DNA of 64,000 nucleotides from DAOUKH01 sp965207995 (GCA_965207995.1 OZ242299.1:2480001-2544000); one strand, 5' to 3'. Shown: positions 7,797 through 17,756, counted from the first letter of the stretch. The notes: generated from the sequence alone by a model not told the origin. Translations and numbers: made by a program.

Positions 7797-8978
7797 GCTT
7801 CGCGGCAGCCCCTGCCCGCGGGTGGCGATGATGTTGCGCTGGATCTCCGACGTGCCGGCGGCGATCGTCACCGAGATCGAACTCAGGTATTGCGTCAACG
7901 CGCGGCCTTCCATGGGCGCGTGGACGCCGTCGCTCACCTGGCCCGCCATCCCCGCGATGCGCACCGCGGCTTGCGCGGCGCGCTGCTGCGTCTCCGAGCC
8001 GAAGACCTTGGCCACCGACGCCTCTTGGTTGGGCACCAGCCCCCGGCTCTGCATCCAGGCGACGCGGTAGGCGAAGCTCCGCTGGATGGCGACCTGCACT
8101 GCGACGTCGGCGGCGATGTGCCGCGCGATGGGGTCATGGGCCCAAGCCTGCCCCGCGGCGCGGCCTTCCTGCAGGAAACCCTCGATGAGGGCCAGCGTCT
8201 TGCGCGAGTAGGCGGCGTAGGTGATGCCGGAACGCTCGAAGTCGAGCGCCGTGGCCACGATGTACCAGCCTTGGTTTTCACCGCCCACCAGGTTCTCCGC
8301 CGGCACGCGGGCGTTGTCGAAATAGATCTCGTTGAACGAATGCTGCCCCGCCATGTTGATGATGGTGCGAGTCTGCACCCCCGGCGTCTGCATGTCCACG
8401 AGGAAGACGCTGATGCCCTTGTGCTTCGGCGCCTCGAAGTCGGTGCGCGCCGCCAGCCAGCACCAGCCGGAGATATGCGCGGCGCTCGTCCATGTCTTCT
8501 GGCCGTTCAGCACGTAGCTGTCGCCATCCTTCACCGCCCGCAGCTCGAGGGCCGCGAGATCAGAGCCCGAGCCCGGTTCGCTGTAGCCGGTGCACCACCA
8601 CGCCTCGGCGTTGGCGATGGGCGGCAGGTGCTCGCGCTTCTGCTCGTCGCTGCCGTGCAGGATGAGGGTCGGCCCCACCCACTGCGTCCCGCCGATGCCC
8701 ATCGTTGTGCCGGGGACGCCGGCGAACATCGTCTCCTCTTGGAAGACGGCCTGCTCGATGACGCTGCGGCCCTGCCCGCCGTACTCCTTGGGCCAGGCGA
8801 GCGTGAGCCAACCCTTCTCGGCAAGTTGTTTGGCGGTCTGCTGTGTCAGGTCCCAGAAGCGGGGATCGAACTGCTCCTCCCGGTCCACGCCGAAGCCGCC
8901 GGGCGGCGCGTGGTCCGCGATCCACTGTTGGACCTCGGCCCGGAAGGCCTCGTCCTCTGCCGAGAGGCGAAAGTCCAT
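7794..8978 (-). CDS. Acyl-CoA dehydrogenase family protein
   Basis: FAD-dependent alpha,beta-dehydrogenation of an acyl-CoA, 394 residues. The N-terminal helical domain and the FAD/substrate beta domain are clear ('YSEPGSGSDLAALELRAV', 'NGQKTWTSAAH'), and the C-terminus is 'GTSEIQRNIIATRGQGLPR'. The position of the MCAD catalytic Glu is Ala here. However 'ALDFERSG' near residue 250 offers the Glu used by isovaleryl- and long-chain enzymes. The usual RxxFGxxxxxxQ FAD motif is not seen, so a partner subunit is possible. It is the last gene of the mtnA-to-pgi run; the substrate is unknown. Confidence 0.9.
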   Translation of the reverse strand: MDFRLSAEDEAFRAEVQQWIADHAPPGGFGVDREEQFDPRFWDLTQQTAKQLAEKGWLTLAWPKEYGGQGRSVIEQAVFQEETMFAGVPGTTMGIGGTQWVGPTLILHGSDEQKREHLPPIANAEAWWCTGYSEPGSGSDLAALELRAVKDGDSYVLNGQKTWTSAAHISGWCWLAARTDFEAPKHKGISVFLVDMQTPGVQTRTIINMAGQHSFNEIYFDNARVPAENLVGGENQGWYIVATALDFERSGITYAAYSRKTLALIEGFLQEGRAAGQAWAHDPIARHIAADVAVQVAIQRSFAYRVAWMQSRGLVPNQEASVAKVFGSETQQRAAQAAVRIAGMAGQVSDGVHAPMEGRALTQYLSSISVTIAAGTSEIQRNIIATRGQGLPRS

Positions 8979-8990
8979 GTTCCCCCCTGG

Positions 8991-10037
8991 CTAGTCCGAG
9001 AGCCGGGCTTTGATCCAATCGATGTTGGGGATGGCCGACGGGTCCTGGCCGCGCAGCAGCGCGACGTAGTAGCTGAAGTAGTCGCCCAGCAGCATCGCCG
9101 TCATCACCTGCGCCAGCGCCGACTCGCTGCGGGCCTCCGGTTGCTCGAATGCCACGCCCTCCCGCGCCAGTACCTCGGCGGTCAGCTTGAAGCGGTCGGC
9201 GATGCGCTGGTGGTAGAGCGTCGAACGCAGCAGCACGACGAACACCGCGGCGGGATCCGGATTTCGCAGACCCTGGATAGTGTTGTGGTCGAACTCCGGC
9301 ATCTCCTCGGAGAAGGCCCACGACTTCGCGTTCTCCGATAGTTGGGTCTTCCAACGCCGCGCCGCCGGGCGCAGGTGCTGCGCCCCGACGATCAACGCGG
9401 CGCGGTTCTCAATCTTGGCCGCGAGTTGCTTTGCGGGGTTGCCGTCCATCGGCGCGTTGGGGTCGACCGCCTCGCCGAGCTTACGGAGCTCGTCGATGGC
9501 GCCGCCCGCGTCCCGCGCCGGGGCGAGCCCGAGCCCTTGGAGGATGCCGAGGAGGGCGAAGATGCTCCAGCCGATGCTGCTGCGGGGCGGGCCCTCGAAG
9601 GAGAAGGTGAGGAGGGGCGCGCCGCGCGCCGCGGCGAGCTGTGCCAGGTCGCCGCCGGTGGTGATGGCCAGGCACCGCGCGCCGCGGATCATGGCGTAGT
9701 CGAGGGCGGAGAGCGTCTCTTCTGTATTGCCGGAGAAGCTCGACGCGATGAAGAGCGCGCGGCGGTCCACCTCGAAGTCTGGGGTGTAGTCGCGGACCAC
9801 CTCGACCGGCGTGCCGCGGTCCAACGACTGCAGCGCGGCGACGACGTCGCCCGCGGTCGCCGAGCTTCCCATGCCGGCGACGACCACGCGCTCGGCCCTC
9901 CTGAAGTCCCTTGGAAGGTTGAAACCCTTCGCCGCCGCGTAGCCCTCGGCGCAGTGGTCGGGCATCGCCTCGATGAGCCGGCCCATCCCGCCTGGGTCGA
10001 GCTGCGCGTAGACGCTGGGATCGTCGAGCGGCTGCAT
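8991..10037 (-). CDS. Bifunctional phosphoglucose/phosphomannose isomerase-like SIS protein
   Basis: A 348-residue protein with two SIS domains. The first shows 'VVVAGMGSSATAGDVVAAL' and the sugar-phosphate loop 'ASSFSGNTEETLSALDYA'. The second contains 'SENAKSWAFSEEMPEFDHN', the conserved Glu/His region of the archaeal-type PGI/PMI family. It should interconvert glucose-6-P or mannose-6-P with fructose-6-P. It lies 3 bases after the phosphohexomutase gene on the same strand, so the two probably handle hexose phosphates together. The substrate preference cannot be read from sequence. Confidence 0.85.
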   Translation of the reverse strand: MQPLDDPSVYAQLDPGGMGRLIEAMPDHCAEGYAAAKGFNLPRDFRRAERVVVAGMGSSATAGDVVAALQSLDRGTPVEVVRDYTPDFEVDRRALFIASSFSGNTEETLSALDYAMIRGARCLAITTGGDLAQLAAARGAPLLTFSFEGPPRSSIGWSIFALLGILQGLGLAPARDAGGAIDELRKLGEAVDPNAPMDGNPAKQLAAKIENRAALIVGAQHLRPAARRWKTQLSENAKSWAFSEEMPEFDHNTIQGLRNPDPAAVFVVLLRSTLYHQRIADRFKLTAEVLAREGVAFEQPEARSESALAQVMTAMLLGDYFSYYVALLRGQDPSAIPNIDWIKARLSD

Positions 10038-10040
10038 GGG

Positions 10041-11453
10041 CTAGATACCCGTCAACGCCCGGGTCTCCGCCAAGAGCTCCCGCACCCGTGCAGGGCTCGA
10101 CGTTTCGCAATAGACGCGCATCAGCGGCTCCGTTCCGGAGAACCGCACCAGCGACCACGATCCGTCGGCCAGCAGGAAGCGGAAACCGTCCCGCGTCTCG
10201 ATGGACGAGACCTCGGCCCCGCCCAGCGCCTTGGGCGCGGCAGCGTTCAAGCGTGCCAGCATGGCGTCCTTCTCCGCCGCGTCGAAGGTCAGGTCGATGC
10301 GGTCGTAGTGGTGCGGCCCGACCTGGTCGTAGAGATAGTCTATGAGCTCGGAGGGTTTCTTTCCCAGCGCCGCCATTATCGACAGGATATAGAGGCCCGA
10401 GAGGATGCCGTCGCGCTCGGGGACGTGCCCCCGGAAGCCGTAGCCGCCGCTCTCCTCGCCCGCGATGAGGGCACCCTCCCGGATCATCACCGGGCCAAGG
10501 TGCTTGAATCCCACCGGCGTCTCGAACACGGGCACATCGTAGATCTCGCCGAGCCGGTAGAGCATGCTCGTCGTGGTGATCGACTTGACCAGCGCCCCGC
10601 GCTCGCCGCGCACTTCGAGCAGATAGAGCGCCAGTAGCGCCAATGTCTGAAGCTGCGTGACGAAGACGCCATGTTCGTCCACTAGGCCGAGCCGGTCGGC
10701 GTCGCCGTCGGTGGCCAGCCCAACTGAAGCGTCCGAACCGGCGACCGCCGCCGTCAGCGGCTCGAGGTTGTGGGCAATGGGCTCGGGCTGCGCCATGCCG
10801 GGGAAGGCCGGGTTGCGCTCGGCGCGCAGCTCGGTTACCCGCGTCTTTCCGCCGCCGGCAAGCTGTGCGGTCAGCCCCGCGCCGACCCCGTGCATCGAGT
10901 CGACCACCACGTCGAAGCCGCCCTGTCGGATGGCGTCGAGGTCGGCCCGCCCGCTCAGTTGCTCCAGATACGGCCCGATTGCGTCGAACGTGGTGACGGC
11001 GCCCTTCGCGCTCTCGGTCTTGTTCCCGTTGCGCTGCGCATCGGCGATGTGCCCCTCAAGCTCCGCGACCACCTCCGGTGAGGCGCTGCCGCCGTAGTCG
11101 GGCTTGTACTTGAAGCCGTTCCACCGGCCCGGATTGTGGCTCGCGGTGATGACGATCCCGCCGCCGGCCTTCCGCGCCAGCACGTTGTAGCTGACCGCCG
11201 GCGTTGGGCACGCCCGGTTGGAGAGGGCCACGTCGACGCCGTGGGCGGCGGCGGTCTCCGCGGCGGCGGCGGCGAAGTCCTCAGAGCCGAAGCGGGTGTC
11301 GTAGCCCACGACGAGGCCCCGGTCGGCGAGGCCGTTCGCCTTCAGAAGGGAAGCCACACCCTGCGCGCACGCCCGCACGTTCTCGAACGTGTAGTCCTCG
11401 GCGATGACGGCCCTCCAGCCGTCGGTGCCGAACTTGATCGGCGTGACGCCCAT
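10041..11453 (-). CDS. Phosphoglucomutase/phosphomannomutase (alpha-D-phosphohexomutase)
   Basis: Four-domain phosphohexomutase, 470 residues. The active-site Ser is in 'TASHNPGRWNGFK', the metal loop is 'DGDADRLG', the sugar-specificity loop is 'GEESGGYGFRG' and the phosphate-binding loop is 'RFSGTEPLMRVY'. The start is ATG 11453, preceded on the minus strand by AAGGAG at 5-base spacing; the frame further upstream runs into metK. It follows metK by 19 bases and precedes the SIS isomerase. Glucose versus mannose preference is not resolvable here. Confidence 0.92.
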   Translation of the reverse strand: MGVTPIKFGTDGWRAVIAEDYTFENVRACAQGVASLLKANGLADRGLVVGYDTRFGSEDFAAAAAETAAAHGVDVALSNRACPTPAVSYNVLARKAGGGIVITASHNPGRWNGFKYKPDYGGSASPEVVAELEGHIADAQRNGNKTESAKGAVTTFDAIGPYLEQLSGRADLDAIRQGGFDVVVDSMHGVGAGLTAQLAGGGKTRVTELRAERNPAFPGMAQPEPIAHNLEPLTAAVAGSDASVGLATDGDADRLGLVDEHGVFVTQLQTLALLALYLLEVRGERGALVKSITTTSMLYRLGEIYDVPVFETPVGFKHLGPVMIREGALIAGEESGGYGFRGHVPERDGILSGLYILSIMAALGKKPSELIDYLYDQVGPHHYDRIDLTFDAAEKDAMLARLNAAAPKALGGAEVSSIETRDGFRFLLADGSWSLVRFSGTEPLMRVYCETSSPARVRELLAETRALTGI

Positions 11454-11472
11454 GTGCGGCTCCTTGTTGGCG

Positions 11473-12744
11473 CTAGGCTCCCGCCTCGGTAGCGGCGCTC
11501 TCCGACGCACGGTCCGACGCCCGCGCCAGCCCCGCATCCTTCGCGATGGCGTCCGCTCGCGCTGTCTCCTCCCAGGGGAAGGTGACGTCGCTCCGCCCGA
11601 AGTGACCGTACTTCGCGCTCGACGTGTAGATGGGGCGTTGCAAGCGCAGGTCGCGCATGATCGCCATGGGGCGGAGGTCGAAGTGCCGGTCGATCAGGTC
11701 GAGGATCGTGCCGTCGTCGAGGTTCGATGACCCGAAGGTTTCGATGGAGATTGAGATGGGGCGGGCCACGCCGATGGCGTAGGAAAGCTGGATCTCGATG
11801 CGGTCGGCGACGCCGGCCGCGACCAGGTTTTTCGCCACCCATCGCGCCGCGTAGGCGCCCGAGCGGTCGACCTTGGTCGGGTCCTTGCCCGAGAAGGCGC
11901 CGCCGCCGTGGCGTGCGACGCCGCCATAGGTGTCTACGAGAATCTTGCGGCCGGTCAGGCCCGCGTCGCCCGTCGGCCCGCCGATCACGAAGCGGCCGGT
12001 GGGGTTCACGAAGTATTTCGTCTGGTCGTCCCGCAGACGTCGGGGGACGACATAGCGAATGACCTCCTCCTCCATGTCGCGCCGGATCACGTCGGGGGAG
12101 ACCTCGGGGGCGTGCTGCGTGCTCACCACGGCGGTATGCACCCGCTTCGGCTTGCCGTGGCTGTACTCGACGGTGACTTGCGACTTGCCGTCGGGCCGCA
12201 GATACGGCAGGGCCATATTCTTTCGGAGCTCGGCCAGCCGCTGGGTCATGCGGTGCGCCAGGAAGATCGGCAGGGGCATGAACGTTCCCGGCTCGTAGGG
12301 CTCGCTCTCGTTACAGGCGAACCCCACCATCATGCCCTGGTCGCCGGCGCCGATGAGGTCGAGGTCGTCCTCCTTGCCGGTCTCTTTGGCTTCCTTCGAC
12401 TCGTCCACGCCCAGAGCGATGTCGTTCGACTGCTCCTTCAGCGAGACGATGATGCCGCAGCTCTGGAAGTCGATGCCGTACTCGGGCTTGACGTACCCCG
12501 CTTCGCGCACCGTCTCCCGCACGACCTTGGGGATGTCGACATAAGACTCCGTGGTCAGCTCGCCCATCACGGCCACGAGGCCGGTCGTGGTGGCCGTCTC
12601 GACCGCCACGCGGGCGTCCGCGTCCCGCGACAGGACGGCGTCGAGAATCGCGTCCGAGATCTGGTCGCACAGCTTGTCGGGGTGCCCCTCCGTCACCGAT
12701 TCCGAGGTGAACAGGTAGGAGGGTGATTCCATGAAGGTCGTCAT
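11473..12744 (-). CDS. metK: S-adenosylmethionine synthetase
   Basis: Makes SAM from methionine and ATP. Family motifs are intact: 'SESVTEGHPDKLCDQISDA' at the N-terminus, 'GAGDQGMMVGFA' near 130 and 'GGGAFSGKDPTKVDRSGAY' near 280. It has 423 residues, about 35 more than the E. coli enzyme, partly from the insert 'VDESKEAKETGKEDDLD' and a tail after 'RADAIAKDAGL'. It is placed directly after ahcY in a methionine-cycle operon. Confidence 0.96.
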   Translation of the reverse strand: MTTFMESPSYLFTSESVTEGHPDKLCDQISDAILDAVLSRDADARVAVETATTTGLVAVMGELTTESYVDIPKVVRETVREAGYVKPEYGIDFQSCGIIVSLKEQSNDIALGVDESKEAKETGKEDDLDLIGAGDQGMMVGFACNESEPYEPGTFMPLPIFLAHRMTQRLAELRKNMALPYLRPDGKSQVTVEYSHGKPKRVHTAVVSTQHAPEVSPDVIRRDMEEEVIRYVVPRRLRDDQTKYFVNPTGRFVIGGPTGDAGLTGRKILVDTYGGVARHGGGAFSGKDPTKVDRSGAYAARWVAKNLVAAGVADRIEIQLSYAIGVARPISISIETFGSSNLDDGTILDLIDRHFDLRPMAIMRDLRLQRPIYTSSAKYGHFGRSDVTFPWEETARADAIAKDAGLARASDRASESAATEAGA

Positions 12745-12777
12745 TCGGTTCCTCCAGCTCTGGACTGCGGCGGCGGG

Positions 12778-14037
<1,260 letters not shown>

Positions 14038-14141
14038 ACAACCCCTTTCGCGGCGCTTGGCGGCAGGCCGCAAGGCTCGCCACGTCCCACGCCGGCTCCG
14101 GTCTCGTTCAGCCCCCGCCCGAAGTGGGCCGGGGAACGCGG

Positions 14142-14495
14142 CTAGCTGAGCGCGGGCGCTCCGGTCTCCGACGGGTACTGCGCGCCCGACCATGCCTCGA
14201 AGCCGCCCTCGACGTTGTGGCAACGCGTCAGGCCCATCGCGGCGCCGATCTCGCACGCCAGGGCGCTCCGCACACCGACGGCGCAGTAGAAGATGACGTC
14301 GCGGTCGCCGGCGACCTCGCCGATGCGCTCGAACAAGCCGTCCACTGGAATGAGCTTCGCTCCGTGGATGTGCCCCGCCGCGTACTCGCCGGGCTGCCGC
14401 ACGTCGACCAGCTCGATCCCGCCGGCGTCGAGCATCTCCTTCGCTTCTGAAACGCTGATTCTCTTGAACGGTTCTTGCGGACTGTTTGCCGCCAT
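14142..14495 (-). CDS. Rhodanese-like domain protein
   Basis: A single-domain sulfurtransferase-like protein of 117 residues. It has the 'ELVDVRQPGEYAAGHIHGA' motif and the active-site loop 'CAVGVRS' (Cys near residue 69, C-x5-R pattern), followed by 'NVEGGFEAW'. The ATG at 14495 is preceded by AAGGAG at 8-base spacing; a start further upstream at 14537 is less likely. Its place between mtnP and ahcY suggests a role around methionine or thiol sulfur, but that is inference. Confidence 0.85.
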   Translation of the reverse strand: MAANSPQEPFKRISVSEAKEMLDAGGIELVDVRQPGEYAAGHIHGAKLIPVDGLFERIGEVAGDRDVIFYCAVGVRSALACEIGAAMGLTRCHNVEGGFEAWSGAQYPSETGAPALS

Positions 14496-14628
14496 AATGT
14501 CACTCCTTGGGTTCACTATCGCTTGCTGTCTCCTCACCGGGTCGATGGGGACGCGGTACAGCGCGCGATGCCGCCGGCGGCGCCCCGTGCAGCCCCCGCC
14601 CGGGCCGATGACCGGTCCAATGCGGTGC

Positions 14629-15507
14629 TCATGAGGCCTCCGCGTACTTGCCGATGAGCGGCGCTAGATCGCGCCGCACGTTGTCGGGGATGAGTTCGGG
14701 GGACGTCACGATGGCGTCGCGCAGGGCCTCGCGGCAGCGGCAGCCTTGAGGCTCGCCCATCCGCGCCGCGGCCCGCCGCGCGATCTCCTTGGCCATCGAG
14801 ACGTTCCGTAGCAGGTTGCTGATGATCATCTCGACGGTCACGTCGTCGTGGTCGGGATGCCAGCAGTCGTAGTCGGTGGCGCAGGCGAGCAGCGCGTAGC
14901 AGAGCTCGGCCTCGCGGGCCAGCTTCGCCTCGGGAAGGGCGGTCATGCCGATCACCGCGCCGCCCCACGAGCGGTAGAGCTCCGACTCCGCGCGCGTGGA
15001 GAACTGCGGTCCCTCCATCGCGACGTACACGCCGCCCAGGTGCGCTCGTGCTCCGGCCGCCGCCGCCTCCTCGTAGAGGATGCGGCCTAGGTCGGAGCAG
15101 AACGGGTCGGCGAAGCCGGCGTGGGCCACGATGCCGCCGGAGAAGAACGTGCTCGGCCGCCCCTTGGTGCGGTCGATGACCTGGTCGGGCACGATCATGT
15201 CGAGGGGCTGAATCTCCTCGCGGAGGCTCCCCACCGCGCTGATCGAGATAACCGAATGGACGCCCAGCGTCTTCAGCGCAAAGATGTTGGCGCGGAAGGG
15301 GACTTCGCTTGGACTCAGCCGGTGGCCCGCTCCGTGCCGGGGCAGGAAGGCGAGCCGCCGTCCCTTGATGGTCCCGAGGACGATGGTTCCACTGGGCTCG
15401 CCGAATGGCGTCGAGACCGACACCTCTTCCCGGTCGGTCAGCCCCTCCATGTCGTAGAGGCCGCTGCCGCCGATGATGCCCAATTCCGCCCGCGGCCCCG
15501 CGCTCAT
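14629..15507 (-). CDS. mtnP: S-methyl-5'-thioadenosine phosphorylase
   Basis: Splits methylthioadenosine with phosphate into adenine and methylthioribose-1-P. It has 292 residues with 'GIIGGSGLYDMEGL', 'PRHGAGHRLSPSEVPFRAN', 'SISAVGSLREEI', 'MEGPQFSTRAES' and the MTAP-type 'ATDYDCWHPDHDDVTVEM'. The Asp/Trp region favours MTA over plain purine nucleosides. Its ATG overlaps the mtnA stop (ATGA), so the two are translationally coupled; the product feeds MtnA. Confidence 0.93.
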   Translation of the reverse strand: MSAGPRAELGIIGGSGLYDMEGLTDREEVSVSTPFGEPSGTIVLGTIKGRRLAFLPRHGAGHRLSPSEVPFRANIFALKTLGVHSVISISAVGSLREEIQPLDMIVPDQVIDRTKGRPSTFFSGGIVAHAGFADPFCSDLGRILYEEAAAAGARAHLGGVYVAMEGPQFSTRAESELYRSWGGAVIGMTALPEAKLAREAELCYALLACATDYDCWHPDHDDVTVEMIISNLLRNVSMAKEIARRAAARMGEPQGCRCREALRDAIVTSPELIPDNVRRDLAPLIGKYAEAS

Positions 15508-16550
15508 GCCACCATCCTGGCGAGGCTCTCGCCGTAGGGCGCGCGGGCCACGCCGCGCTCGGTGATGATGGCGGTGACGTAGCGGTTGGGGGTGACGTCG
15601 AACGCGGGATTGGCCACGTTGACGCCCTCCGGCGCGGTCTGCACGCCGCCCCACCGCGTTACCTCTTCCGGCCGCCGCTCCTCGATGGGAATCTGGCCGC
15701 CGTCGGCTAGGGCGGGGTCGATGGTGCTCACCGGCGCGGCCACGTAGAAGGGCGCGCCGTTCTCCTTGGCGAGCACCGCGAGGCTGTACGTGCCGATCTT
15801 GTTGGCCACGTCGCCGTTCATCGCGATCCGGTCGGCCCCGACCACGATGCAGTTCACCGCGCCCGACTTGAGGAAGTGGCCCGCCATCGAGTCGGTGATG
15901 AGCGTCGTCTCGATGCCGTCGCGCACCAGCTCCCATGAGGTCAGGCGCGCCCCTTGGAGCAGGGGCCGGGTCTCGGTCGCGATCACGCGGACGGCCTTGC
16001 CGCCCTCGTGGGCCGACTTGATGACGCCCAGCGCCGTACCGTAGCCCGACGTCGCGAGGCCGCCGGTGTTGCAGTGGGTCATCACGGTCGCGCCGTCGGG
16101 GATGAGGTCTGCGCCGTGCGCGCCCATCGCCCGGCCCGCCGCGAGGTCTTCCTCGAGGATGGCATCGGCCTCGGCGAGGAGCGCCGCGATGGCGGCCTCG
16201 GGTTCGGGCTGCTCGCCCAGCGTGCGCTCCATCCGCGCCGCCGCCCAGGCCACGTTCACCGCCGTGGGCCTCGACTCGGCGATCTCGCGCGCCATGCCGC
16301 GGACGCGGTCGGCGAACTGGGCGCCGTTGGCCCCGGCGTCCCGCGCCGCCTCTCGCGCGCCGAGCACGATCCCGTAGGCCGCCGCCACGCCGAGGGCGGG
16401 CGCGCCGCGGATGCGCAGCGACCGGATCGCCTCGATCATGTCGCGGTAGTCCTCGATCTCAAGGACGACCGATTCCACGGGCAGCCGGGTCTGGTCAAGG
16501 AAGCGGACCTTGCCGTCGTCCCATGCAATCGTCTTTGCGGGGGTACTCAT
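15504..16550 (-). CDS. mtnA: Methylthioribose-1-phosphate isomerase
   Basis: Isomerises methylthioribose-1-P to methylthioribulose-1-P in methionine salvage. The catalytic Cys is in 'MTHCNTGGLATSGYGTAL' and the catalytic Asp in 'GADRIAMNGDVANKIGTY'. With the ATG at 16550 the protein is 348 residues, normal for the family; an earlier in-frame ATG at 16616 would lie against the terminator. It is the first gene of the operon. A promoter (16785-16813) and a terminator hairpin (16618-16640) lie upstream, which suggests control by transcription attenuation. Confidence 0.94.
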   Translation of the reverse strand: MSTPAKTIAWDDGKVRFLDQTRLPVESVVLEIEDYRDMIEAIRSLRIRGAPALGVAAAYGIVLGAREAARDAGANGAQFADRVRGMAREIAESRPTAVNVAWAAARMERTLGEQPEPEAAIAALLAEADAILEEDLAAGRAMGAHGADLIPDGATVMTHCNTGGLATSGYGTALGVIKSAHEGGKAVRVIATETRPLLQGARLTSWELVRDGIETTLITDSMAGHFLKSGAVNCIVVGADRIAMNGDVANKIGTYSLAVLAKENGAPFYVAAPVSTIDPALADGGQIPIEERRPEEVTRWGGVQTAPEGVNVANPAFDVTPNRYVTAIITERGVARAPYGESLARMVA

Positions 16551-16778
16551 CGTCTGGGTGTCTTCACTGGTTAGTGCGCCGGTCTCGGGGCGAGCTATGC
16601 CGGAGGTTGGGGGCAAGAAAAAATCTCTCGTTCCGAGAGACCCGCGGGTGATATCGCACGTGCAACTCCCCTTGATCGGGGAGGACCTGGCGCGGTGCGC
16701 CGAGACTCCACTCTCAACCGGCCGCCGGGCTTCCCACGGCCTCTGCCTCCGCCCCTTCCGTTAAGGACTCCAAAACCA
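16551..16778 (-). promoter_or_regulatory. Structured 5' leader of the mtnA operon, candidate riboswitch/attenuator
   Basis: About 228 nt from the predicted transcription start to the mtnA ATG. Read on the minus strand it holds successive hairpins: GGCGC-ACC-GCGCC, CUCCCC-6 nt-GGGGAG (16666-16683), ACCCGCGGGU, then a U-tract terminator at 16640-16618. An upstream UGAGAG (16716-16711) can pair with the 5' arm of the terminator and could act as an antiterminator. I do not find the SAM-I core GGCAACC, a T-box UGGNACCGCG, or SAH or cobalamin signatures. The class is therefore unassigned, and the switch idea rests on architecture and operon content. Confidence 0.5.
16618..16640 (-). terminator. Intrinsic terminator in the mtnA leader
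   Basis: On the minus strand TCTCTCG-GAA-CGAGAGA is followed immediately by six Ts. It lies 68 bases before the mtnA ATG and 280 bases after the mutM stop. It could end mutM transcripts, but a promoter lies between mutM and this hairpin, so it more likely conditions entry into mtnA. Confidence 0.75.
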
Positions 16779-16784
16779 TCTCGG

Positions 16785-16813
16785 ATTTTAGCATCGCTAC
16801 GGGATAGCGTAAA
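16785..16813 (-). promoter_or_regulatory. Sigma-70-type promoter for the mtnA operon
   Basis: On the minus strand the -35 TTTACG (16813-16808) and -10 TAAAAT (16790-16785) are separated by exactly 17 bases. Four and five of six positions match consensus. The predicted start near 16778 leaves a 228-nt leader before mtnA. Confidence 0.55.
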
Positions 16814-16839
16814 CCTTTCCCTTCTGGGTGGGCAGGAAG

Positions 16840-16910
16840 CAGCGCCCTTCGGACGCTCGCGCGCCTAGCGGCGCACGCCCTCTCTCAGTCTCCCCCAGAG
16901 GGGGAGAGGC
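16840..16910 (-). repeat. Dispersed intergenic repeat, copy 3 (reverse orientation)
   Basis: Contains GCGCCC...GCGCGCCTAGCGGCGCACGCC and then CTCTCTCAGTCTCCCCCAGA with GGGGGAGAGG. This is the reverse complement of the element at 7511-7586. It ends about 10 bases from the stop codon of mutM and lies upstream of the mtnA promoter. The rest of 16551-16919 is described as the leader and promoter. Confidence 0.8.
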
Positions 16911-16919
16911 CGGAAGAGC

Positions 16920-17744
16920 CTACCACTGCGGCTGGCAGGGCCGGCAGTAGCTGGTGATCCGCTGGTTCGGGGTCACCTCGGTGATGGTGTGGCCGCACTC
17001 GGGGCAGGGTTCGCCGCCCTTGCGGTGCACCTTGAGGAAGTCGCGGTGCTTCTCCTCGATGACGTCGCCCATGCGCTCGGCGACGATGGGGACGGCCCAG
17101 GCGTAGACGCTGCTGATGGCGTCGTAGACGCGCCGCCGCTCCTCGTCCGTCAGGTCGCGGGCCTTCTTGAAGGGGTAGACCTTGGCCGCGAAGAGGATCT
17201 CGTCGGAGTAGGCGTTGCCGATCCCCGCGACGAAGGCCGCGTTGACCAGGCTCCGCTTGATCTGGCCGGGGAACTTCTTCAGCCGCTGCGAGAAGACCTC
17301 GAACGTGAGGGCGGGGTCGAGGGCGTCGGGCCCCATCTTGTCGAACTGGGGGACCTCCTGCAGCGCGTCAACCTCGACCAGGTAGGCGCGCCCGTCGCGG
17401 TTGTAGTCGAAGTAGCGGAGCTGGACGCCGTGCTCGAAGTCGAGCATCCAGCCCACGCGCTTGCCGGGCTTCTTCTCCCGCGCCGCGCCCTCGACGAACT
17501 GGAAGCGGCCCGTCAGCATCAGGTGGACGGCGAGCACGTGCCCCGACTCCATCAGCAGCAGCAGGTACTTCCCCCGCCGCGACGCCTCCACCAGCCGGTT
17601 GCCGGCCAGCAGCCACTCGAACTCGTCCTTCGTCGGACGCCGCACCGAGAAGGGTGTGAACACCCGCGCCGACTCGATGGCGCGCCCCGCCAGCCGCGCG
17701 TTCAGCGCCGTCGTCGCCGCCTCAAGCTCCGGTATTTCCGGCAC
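16920..17744 (-). CDS. mutM: Formamidopyrimidine-DNA glycosylase
   Basis: Base-excision repair glycosylase/AP lyase for oxidised purines, 274 residues. The N-terminal Pro2-Glu3 nucleophile pair is present ('MPEIPELEAA', with Ile where Leu is usual), the catalytic Lys is in 'SRRGKYLLL', helix-two-turn-helix residues are in 'VAGIGNAYSDEILF', and the C-terminal zinc finger is 'CPECG...CRPC'. It appears monocistronic, with repeats on both sides. Confidence 0.94.
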   Translation of the reverse strand: MPEIPELEAATTALNARLAGRAIESARVFTPFSVRRPTKDEFEWLLAGNRLVEASRRGKYLLLLMESGHVLAVHLMLTGRFQFVEGAAREKKPGKRVGWMLDFEHGVQLRYFDYNRDGRAYLVEVDALQEVPQFDKMGPDALDPALTFEVFSQRLKKFPGQIKRSLVNAAFVAGIGNAYSDEILFAAKVYPFKKARDLTDEERRRVYDAISSVYAWAVPIVAERMGDVIEEKHRDFLKVHRKGGEPCPECGHTITEVTPNQRITSYCRPCQPQW

Positions 17745-17756
17745 TTTCGCTCACTC

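Noticed and set aside
7794..8978. Loss of catalytic activity in the acyl-CoA dehydrogenases that lack the MCAD C-terminal Glu
   Set aside because: Three of the four have Glu in the LDxER position used by isovaleryl-CoA and long-chain dehydrogenases. Only the protein at 42341 truly lacks both.
14100..14140. Additional dispersed repeat near the rhodanese gene (CAGCCCCCGCCCGAAGTGGG)
   Set aside because: It shares only GC-rich words with the other elements and no second clear copy was found in the window.
16640..16780. T-box, SAM-I, SAH or cobalamin riboswitch in the mtnA leader
   Set aside because: The sequence CACCCGCGGG before the terminator recalls a T-box, but the tRNA-pairing UGGN is absent. 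GGCAACC and the other SAM-I/SAM-IV core bases, the SAH motif and the B12 box were not found. The leader is kept as unassigned.
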